In this document: piece by piece, positions 56,949 to 64,000 of the stretch
How positions within the stretch are numbered: the stretch's first letter is position 1
Layout of the letters: every line of letters starts with the position of its first letter
Source of the DNA: Opeltia flavorubescens
Lineage: Eukaryota; Ascomycota; Lecanoromycetes; Teloschistales; Teloschistaceae
Assembly: GCA_000442125.1 (NCBI GenBank)
Contig: KE546974.1
Coordinates: 1,178,001-1,242,000, forward strand
DNA length: 64,000 bases
Direction: 5' to 3'
Notes under the pieces: generated by a model
The model's database searches: none
The model's input: the letters and a program-made list of their open reading frames with translations, nothing else
Told to the model about the DNA's origin: nothing
Made by a program: the position numbers and the translations under genes

Positions 56949-57132
56949 ACTTGTTTTTGTGCATCTCGTTCCCTTCATTTTTCGAGCCGTGACCGACAGA
57001 ATATGTAGAAGAATCTTCTGAAGAGCCCACCGGAATAGAGGGAAAGAAAGAAAGTCTTGTTTTCTTCAGCTCCACAAATACTTCTTAAAGGAATGTGGCA
57101 TCAGTGAAAGTTAAGCCGATTCGGCGAAAGTG

Positions 57133-57286
57133 AGTGTCCCCATTGTGTCAAAAATAATTCGCAATGGGAGAGCCTACGGCAGCCGCTAAATTAGCCGGTC
57201 CAGACTGTCTCAGCGACACTTGAGACGGTCTTGGCGCCCACCGTAGGCCCTCACATTGCGAATTATTTTCGACGCAGTGGGAGTGT
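57133..57286. repeat. 144-bp inverted-repeat (MITE-like fold-back) element
   Basis: Two 41-base arms, 57139-57179 and 57241-57281, are inverted copies matching at 36 of 41 positions; four of the five differences are transitions. Arms start CCCATTGTGTC and, on the other strand, CCCACTGCGTC. An inner pair (GACTGTCTCAG / TTGAGACGGTC) extends the hairpin so that nearly the whole element can fold. The sequence AGTGT occurs directly outside both ends (57133-57137 and 57282-57286), like a 5-bp target duplication. No open frame is inside, as for a non-autonomous MITE. It lies between the F-box-like gene and DERA. Confidence 0.7.
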
Positions 57287-57538
57287 GTGTAAACGAATCA
57301 CTGACATCAGATCAGTTCGTGAAAAAGCCAATGATGAAACATACATAAAGAATAAGATCGACCACTAAGAAAAGCATTGAAAGATGATGGAACTAGTGAA
57401 GTGGAAGTTTCGATCAATGATGCATTGCTTCTAGCTTCTTTGTGAGGGCAAAGTCCCAATCTTAGACGTCCACTTGTTGCAGCTGACAATTAAAAAGACT
57501 TGAAACAAGGATACGAACATCCAAAGTATTGGTCGACT

Positions 57539-58547
57539 TCAAGAGCTGCTGAACATCCTTGTCAGGGAGTCAGACGGTCGACTGTCTTTTCTTCCCTCGT
57601 CACCTACAGCGTGGGTCACATCCTCTAAGAGTGTCTGAGCTTCTTTCATGATCCAAACCCCGTTGCTGGTCCCGATCCTCTCTGCTCCAGCTTCCATCAT
57701 TGCAACGCATTCGTTCACCGTCTTGACACCGCCACTCGCTTTTACCTTCATGTCGGGTCCGATGACACTTTTCATGAGTTGCACATTCTCTTTCGTGGCG
57801 CCTTGGCCGCCAAAACCGGTGCTGGTCTTTACAAAATCAGCGCTAGCCGCTTCCGCAATCTTACACCCAGCAATGATATCAATTTGGGAGAGCTTCGACG
57901 TTTCGAGGATGACCTTCAAAACAATGGGATGGGGTGCAACGTTGCGCACAGCGGCAATGTCAGTATAGACCTGAGCGTATCGCTGTTGTTTCAAAAGTGG
58001 ATAGTTGATGACCATGTCGAGCTCCGATGCACCGGCTGATACGGCCGTGCTCGCCTCTCTGGTTTGAGATAAGCAGGATAAAGGAAAATGGAAGATACGA
58101 CTTCGTACTTGACTTTCTCCGAAACAGAGTACGTTCCTTCGTGGAAACCTATCACACATGCGACAACAACGTTCGACTCCGAAAGCTTCTCGACAGCATG
58201 CTTGACCCAATTGAGGCGCACACATACCGACTACGAAACCTCCATCAGATTCATTGCGATTCATAATGAACGAGAAAATAGAGAGAATCTTATTGACAAG
58301 AGTACTGGCCACATACTTGGAAATCATGCTTCTTGGCTTCTTCGCACAGAAGGTCGATTTGGTCCTTGGTGGCGTCAAGCTTCAACAGAGTATGGTCGAT
58401 GCATTTAGCAAAATCCAGTGTACCGAGTGTTGGCGCTTTACATGGCGGAAAAGAACTGGGCATATCTCGCTCAGCTTCATCAATAATGACACGCCACTCC
58501 GCTTGCGTGTAACGGGTGGTCATGTCCTCTTCTGGCGTTGGGCTCAT
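57539..58547 (-). CDS. Deoxyribose-phosphate aldolase (DERA)
   Basis: Three exons (58547-58317, 58230-58102, 58054-57539) give 291 residues. The enzyme splits 2-deoxyribose-5-phosphate into glyceraldehyde-3-phosphate and acetaldehyde, in deoxynucleoside breakdown. Motifs: [21 protein letters not shown] at the start, [53 protein letters not shown] (Schiff-base Lys), and [13 protein letters not shown] (second Lys). The exon 2-exon 3 junction is the least sure: GAA|GTCGTA or GTC|GTATCT donors both keep frame with the GAGAG acceptor, differing by one Val. I prefer the former because KYEAS aligns with known proteins. The first ATG begins [18 protein letters not shown]. Confidence 0.88.
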
Positions 58548-59194
58548 AGAGCGGTATCAACAGATGGCGAGGGGTGCAATGATATACTCGATACGATCCT
58601 CATGATCATCCTTGATGACTCCAAGGCTTGACCTATTTTGTGCATGATAACGTCCTACTCACCGCTTCGGATTTTTACGGAGCGATGGATGATCTTGCTG
58701 ATCGGTTACTCTTGTCGTCAAGTCGAACAAGGATCCAAATCAAGATCCATGCGCGCGCCTGTTTCAGAATTACTCATTCGAGCTAATGATAAGATTACTT
58801 GGGTTGTGTAATTGCTGTCATGTTAATGGCAATGGGAAGATTATGAATAAGTTGACTCAGTCAATGGCATATTCCTGATGTAATTTCCAGCTGTGCTTCC
58901 TCTCCTCGAAATAGTACACTGTCATAATTCTTTCTGCACAAGACAAGGATCTAGTAAGAGGACTGAGCGTAAGCGTCGAGGCGACTCGCGCTGCAGGTAC
59001 CTGCTTTCTATAAAATGAATCGAGATCATATATAGCCGTGCTTTTGTCGATGTGCACTTTCATCTTGACCTTTTTCGAATTCTATTTGTTCAGGTGCGGA
59101 TTATTAGACCGATACCTACTCTCTACAATTTTTCACCAATATCCCCGTCTATTATTGAACTATCTACGTGTGGATTTTACCATCGATTTGTAAA
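58548..59194. other. Divergent region DERA / orphan
   Basis: Promoters of both genes; no gene seen. Confidence 0.5.
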
Positions 59195-59874
59195 ATGGCT
59201 TTCACCTCTGCCACAACGTTCGGGTCGTTAGCTACGCTGTTTATGTTTTCTGCTTTTCTTACGCTAGGAAGCAGTATGCTCACCACAGATAGTGACTCAA
59301 TCAGCACTGAAAGATCCGGGTATGTTCTGTTAGAAAGTAGCTNATCGTCTCATTGAAATCATCTCATAGCGCCGAGAAAGCAATCTGGTATAAAGCACNA
59401 TTCCCACCAGCAATGGCCAGTGCGTTCTCTTCGAGAATCGGACCAAATATCACTGCTATTGGTCTTGGGTATCTGGAATACTCCCAGGACGTAGTGTCTG
59501 ATCGAAACTACCTCGTCACAGGTCTTCAAGTGCTTGAGGACGTCTATAATACTCGCAGGAACTACTCCGAACTTGTGACAAACTATGTGTACACAAATAT
59601 TTGGGACAATCGCACCGTACTGAACATCTCAGCTGTCAATCGAGGTCGAGAGGAAGGTTTACCAATCACCTTTGATAGCGCGGCTTTGGTGGTGTTTGTC
59701 AGCTTTCTGGGTGAAGCGTCTCGTGGTCGTACGCACAGGTGGTGCAAGTTCAACTGCCAATTCGGGTGGCTACAAGAAAGCGGCGAGTCAGAATCTTTCA
59801 TTGTAGCCGAAGGAAATTTCACGGCGCTTACTCATTTGCCTTTTCTGGCATCATCAGTGCAAGGTGTACAGTAG
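59195..59874 (+). CDS. Putative secreted or membrane orphan protein
   Basis: Two exons (59195-59319, 59370-59874) give 209 residues. The start MAFTSATTFGSLATLFMFSAFLTLGSSML is a signal peptide or anchor. After the splice, sequence such as AFSSRIGPNITAIGLGYLEYSQD, DRNYLVTGLQVLEDVYNTRRNY and YVYTNIWDNRTVLNISAVNRG has N-glycosylation sites (NIT, NYS, NRT, NIS) and just two cysteines close together (WCKFNCQF). The intron contains an N (59343) and exon 2 another (59399), so one residue is unknown. I do not recognise the family. Confidence 0.55.
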
Positions 59875-60522
59875 GAGAACTACTTGGATGAGCCGAAGCC
59901 AGCCTGATAAAACGACACCAATCGCAGCTGATTCCACATCTCAAGGGTGACATTTTCTACGCAGTTGCAAAGTTCTGCTCATCTGGCTATTTCCTACCTA
60001 CTTCGGCCACAAGTTCTGACAACAACTCTCAAGCTAGTGATTGATTGACATACTCCTTGCCTTATAATCCCAAAAAACGCAACACAGTTCCGAGAAGTCC
60101 AGCAGATTGAAGTTCGATCGTGCTACGGCCCATTATATGAGGATATTGCATAGTATTTGTTTACTTTACTTTGGGTAATGACGAGTTTGGAGGATGCTCC
60201 TGGTAACAAGAGAGACATTTTCTGATGACTCGAAATTGTGGTGAAAGATTTTTTCTCTTTCATCGTGTGCTGTCAAATTTGCTCCCAATTGTATGTAGAT
60301 ATACATCACGCACAATAGGAAAAGAACAGTTGTCAGTCTGTTGAGATCAGCTATGATTCGAGTATCTTAAAACCTTAACAGTCTTGCGTTTCCTTTGTGT
60401 GCGGAATATGCTGGCCTTATCTTATCAGATGACGTAGATCGGACGGTACTGTGAATATGTCGATGTTAATTCAACCGTTCCATAACCTTTTCTCTTTACA
60501 TCAACAACCCTGACAGCCTATC
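59875..60522. other. Spacer before lipoyl synthase
   Basis: 3' flank and LIP5 promoter; no gene supported. Confidence 0.55.
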
Positions 60523-61874
60523 ATGGGCTCTAATCTACCACGCCTCCGCTTCTTATGCTCCTCGCAAGCTGCTCCCTTTGTAGCTCGACAATCCCTATGC
60601 CGCTCATTCGCCACCGAAGCCTCAGACCCGATTCCCCCAAATCGCCGACCAACAACGACCTTCCGCGATCGCCTCAATGCCGGACCTTCCCTCACTGACT
60701 TCGTAACCTCCTCTCCCTCCGCCGAAACATCAACTCCAACATCTTCAAATATCCCCCTTTCCGCCGACCCTCCAACCTCCGACCCCCCACTCCGCACCGC
60801 TCTCGTTGGCCCGGCGAATCGGAAACGAGAAATCACCCGCCTGCCCACATGGCTTCAAACTCCCATCCCCACCTCCCCAAACTACAAACGCATAAAAGCC
60901 GATCTCCGCGGCCTGAACCTACACACAGTCTGCGAAGAAGCCCGATGCCCCAACATCAACGACTGCTGGGGCGGCTCCGATAAATCCGCCGCCACAGCCA
61001 CAATAATGCTCATGGGAGACACGTGCACGAGAGGATGTAGGTTCTGCTCCGTGAAAACCAGTCGGGCCCCTCCACCGCTGGATCCACACGAGCCGGAACA
61101 TACGGCTGAGGCACTTAAGAGATGGGGACTTGGCTACGTTGTTCTCACGAGTGTTGATCGAGACGATCTTGCTGATGGAGGCGCACACCATTTTGCGGAG
61201 ACGATAAGGAAGATCAAGGATAAAGCACCGGGCATGCTGGTGGAGGCGCTGACGGGGGATTATGCGGGGGATTTGGAGATGGTGGATTTGGTTGCGGGGA
61301 GCGGGTTGGACGTTTATGCGCATAATGTGGAGACGGTGGAGGCGTTGACGCCGATGGTGAGGGATCGAAGGGCGGGGTTTCGACAGAGTTTGAGGGTGCT
61401 GGAGAGGGCGAAGGGGGTGGGGGAGGGCATGGTGACAAAAACTAGTGTCATGTTGGGGTTGGGGGAGACGGAGGAACAGCTTTGGGAGATGCTCAGGGGT
61501 GGGTTAATCTTCTTTCCTTTGACATTGCTACTTCCTCCGACGGCTTTATTGGAATAGTGTTCGATGCAGTTGATTGACATGATGATACAGAACTCCGCAA
61601 AATCAACGTCGACGTCGTGACCTTCGGTCAATACATGCAGCCGACAAAACGGCACATGCCCGTCCACACCTACGTCACACCAGCCGTCTTCGAGACCTGG
61701 CGACAGCGAGCTCTTGACATGGGGTTCCTGTACTGCGCCAGCGGGCCGCTGGTCAGAAGCTCATACAAAGCGGGAGAAGCGTTCATCGAGAACGTGATCA
61801 AGAAGAGGAAGGGGAGGAGGGACGTTACGATGGTGGAAGATTTGGGGAAGATATCGAGGGGTGCGAGTATCTAG
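60523..61874 (+). CDS. LIP5: Lipoyl synthase, mitochondrial
   Basis: Two exons (60523-61498, 61591-61874) give 419 residues. This radical-SAM enzyme inserts two sulfurs into octanoyl groups on lipoyl domains of pyruvate and 2-oxoglutarate dehydrogenases. An N-terminal Arg/Ser-rich region looks like a mitochondrial presequence. [13 protein letters not shown] carries the auxiliary [4Fe-4S] cysteines, and [14 protein letters not shown] the radical-SAM CxxxCxx[41 protein letters not shown] and [14 protein letters not shown] follow, and the second exon supplies VRSSYKAGE, whose RSSY serine binds the auxiliary cluster. The 92-nt intron splits at MLRE|LRK. In the window, LIP2 lies 15 kb upstream on the other strand. 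Confidence 0.95.
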
Positions 61875-62335
61875 GATGAACCCTGCATATTGAATAGCAT
61901 GAATGGATGGCGTTCAACACGGGCTTTGGTGGTGGAGTGCTGATCATGGTTTGCTTAGTGCTCGATAAGTCAATCTTGGAAAACCGGTAGGACGATTTTG
62001 GGTTCGTTAGAATCAAAAGCATGGGACGCGATGCATGAAGCGAGATCTCGAAAGATCGACTGATATCGTACATATATTGCGATACATGAGCGCTCCCATA
62101 AACATTACTATAGTTGATTAGGTTTCTCCTGAACGGCTACCGCAGAGACACCACCAAAGGTATTAGGTGCGTACACGCAAGCATAGACAAGAACCCAAAG
62201 AATAACAATAGCGAACGTGGGGTATATCCTCCGTCTCCCTTCCATCCTCTCAACTTCATCTCCTGCCTTTTCTCACCTCAAGAAGAAAGAAATCCATACA
62301 CCTTCCCTTCTGCACCAACTGGTTGAGCGAGTAAC
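61875..62335. other. Convergent 3' region LIP5 / SUR7-like
   Basis: No gene supported. Confidence 0.6.
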
Positions 62336-63266
62336 TCAATCCGAATCTTCCTTCTCCATCCTTCTCTGCCTCTCCGGATCGATGAAGCTCCCTCTACTCC
62401 TCGCGCTCTTCGTACTCTTCTTTCTGCCAAAGAATTTCCTGCCACCAGTCCGTTTCGTGTACGTCTTGTCTTTCTTTCCCGTAACACCCCCGATGCATTC
62501 GAAGAGAGTAGCGAGGAACAATGCGGCAACGGCTGCCCACATGAAGCCGAAATTGTATTTGCCGAGCTTAGCCGTGCGATTCTCTTTACGGAAAGCGTCG
62601 CGACCTTGAACAAATGCGGCGCTGTATTATTCTCCACGTTAGCGGGCAAATGGTTCGGGAAAGGGGCAGGAGGGCAAGAAGACTCACGTCATGAGAGCAG
62701 CGGCTAGGGTCTGGAAGAATAGTGCGACGGAGCACATCGCGCTTGAGAGGAAGCTGCCAATGCGACTGCAGAGGGCGATGAGGCCGAGGAAGAGGGAGCA
62801 GACGGCGAAGAAGAGACCGATGAGGATAAAGGCGAATTCGAAGCGGGTCTCGAGGTAGTATTTGTTCCCACTACGGAAAACACGTGGTCAATGACATTCT
62901 TCAATTGCAAAGTGCGTAGAGTGAATATCGTACCCGAAGCTCATCGTAGTTCCGAAATTCCTGTTAGGGTCGAAAGGATACGCGGCATGGACTTTCGGAC
63001 ACGCATTGTGCCCATTAACAACGCTGCATGCGTTCCAAAGGGTCCATCTTGAAGTCGAGGCGGCATTTCCGAGGCCAGAGGTATCCGCTTCGAGAAAGTA
63101 AAACTTATTTGTTGGGTTCTTGTCGACTGCGCCGCCGAGGAGGGTGAGAAGGATTAGAAGGCATGCTCCGGCGATTAGGATTAGGGATACGAAAGCTAAG
63201 GGGGCTCCTATTCCTGCATTAGAATGAGCCGGAATCGGTATGAAGGGAGTTCTCACTTGGTGTCAT
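62336..63266 (-). CDS. SUR7/PalI-family plasma-membrane protein
   Basis: Four exons (63266-63257, 63213-62934, 62870-62688, 62621-62336) give 252 residues. SUR7-type proteins are four-helix membrane proteins of eisosomes, and PalI-type members act in pH signalling. Helices: APLAFVSLILIAGACLLILLTLL, FEFAFILIGLFFAVCSLFLGLIALC, IGSFLSSAMCSVALFFQTLAAALM and FMWAAVAALFLATLFECIGGV. The loop between the first two holds WTLWNACSVVNGHNAC, a cysteine pair in the place of the family's W..C...C loop motif. The C-terminal tail is Lys/Arg/Ser-rich (KKSTKSARSRG). Exon 1 has only 10 bases and gives MTPR over the junction. Confidence 0.85.
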
Positions 63267-63632
63267 TGCGTTGGTGGAAGGTTGGAGCTATGAAAAGCTA
63301 AACAGATTCAGTCATTGATCAGGACGTGTAAATGTAGGGTATACAGACCAGCGACCGACGCGAGAGCCTACGAAGTCAAAATAATAGACGAACGATGGTG
63401 ACGAAGGAAGTGGAGAGGAAGAAGTTGGGCACGACCAGGATTTGTTTGGTCGCATCGCATGACGAAAGAGAGTTTTCCGCCAAGATCCAATTGGGAGTAG
63501 CGTCATCATCGTCGTGGAGATTCATCCTTGGCAAAAGCAAATCGATCACTTATTTCCCCATTGGTATGGTTGAGAAGCAATCTGGATAGCAAACATTCAA
63601 TGTTTGAGCTATCTGGACTGAGGAGTAAGCAG
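63267..63632. other. SUR7-like promoter and probable 5' LTR region
   Basis: The stretch ends in ...GTAAGCA at 63631, directly before the primer binding site, as a 5' LTR ending in CA would. The start of the LTR cannot be fixed here; a TG at about 63426 is only one possibility. AAACATTCAATGTTT at 63590-63604 is a small palindrome. Confidence 0.35.
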
Positions 63633-64000
63633 TGGTATCAGAGCCGCATTTAAAGATAATTGAAGGATCGACTTCTCCATCAATGGTCTGAAGCCACCAA
63701 TCACTATCGTTCGCTCACTCAGCGAGGTTGCATGAACGGCCGCTTGATCAGCACTCTATTGACCTTCCGAATGTGGTATATCGCCAGCTATCCATTGTTT
63801 CATCTTCTGAAACCTTGTCTCGATACCTTCGCCCATATCTAGACCACTAATGTCGGCCCAAATATGGCCACCCATTTCTCATGAGCAACTGATCAAGGAG
63901 GAAGAAGATTCCCTGGTACATGCACCGAAGACTTACCATTGTCACCACTGCGGCTGATTGGAGAAGGCCGCTGAACTCGAATGGCTGCTAGAGTCTCTGC
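63633..64000 (+). mobile_element. Start of an LTR retrotransposon internal region (tRNA-iMet type primer site)
   Basis: TGGTATCAGAGC at 63633-63644 is complementary to the 3' end of initiator tRNA-Met, the usual primer binding site of many copia and gypsy elements. It follows a CA-ending segment with one base between. Downstream the six frames give only short open stretches (183 nt best), without a recognisable gag, so the copy may be degraded or gag may start beyond the window. Superfamily cannot be told. Confidence 0.45.

Overview
The window is nuclear DNA of a filamentous ascomycete (Pezizomycotina). The evidence is short GT-AG introns of about 45-110 nt with CTAAC/CTGAC-type branch sites, and protein families that are typical of these fungi: ATP sulfurylase with an APS-kinase-like tail, a RHO3 GTPase, a COP9 signalosome subunit, a STRIPAK FHA protein, a SUR7/PalI protein and a DASH subunit. 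The class cannot be settled from the sequence. A few N bases (21841, 40330, 59343, 59399) show that it is draft assembly. I count about 36 protein genes, nearly all housekeeping; I recognised no tRNA, rRNA or CRISPR.

Layout. 1-4.4 kb: sulfur genes, with the 3' end of PAPS reductase (MET16), complete ATP sulfurylase (MET3), then the Fe-S assembly factor ISD11. 5-16.5 kb: CorA-type transporter, a disordered nuclear-looking protein, an M20 amidohydrolase, VMA22, a mitochondrial membrane protein, an Arb2-domain protein and mitoribosomal uS14m (MRP2). 17-26.6 kb: an SDR oxidoreductase, a PC-esterase-like membrane protein, IPI3, phosphoserine phosphatase (SER2) and a tail-anchored FHA protein of the SLMAP/Far9-10/PRO45 type. 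27-36.5 kb: MGR2, RHO3, CWC25, CSN2 and an otubain. 37.5-50.3 kb: a large EGF-domain membrane protein, a disordered KEN-box protein, a small secreted Cys-rich protein, lipoyl(octanoyl)transferase LIP2 with an apparent frameshift, a secreted protein of unknown function, POP7, ATP18 and SPC19. 50.8-63.3 kb: a SPOUT methyltransferase-like protein, a SelK-like protein, a second small secreted Cys-rich protein, an F-box-like protein, a 144-bp inverted-repeat element, deoxyribose-phosphate aldolase, an orphan, lipoyl synthase LIP5 and a SUR7-type protein. The last ~370 bases start with a tRNA-iMet-type primer binding site, so an LTR retrotransposon probably begins there.

How they work together. Several genes meet around sulfur and mitochondria: MET16/MET3 supply reduced sulfur, ISD11 supports the cysteine desulfurase for Fe-S clusters, LIP5 uses Fe-S clusters to make lipoate and LIP2 provides its octanoyl substrate; MRP2, MGR2 and ATP18 serve mitochondrial translation, import and ATP synthesis. 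This is loose clustering, not an operon. I found no clear new multi-gene system. The best leads are the MET pair with a palindrome in its spacer, the inverted-repeat element, the retroelement border, the RHO3 micro-exons, two small secreted Cys-rich proteins, the KEN-box orphan and the broken frame in LIP2. All splice junctions were placed by eye from frame, GT-AG and family conservation.
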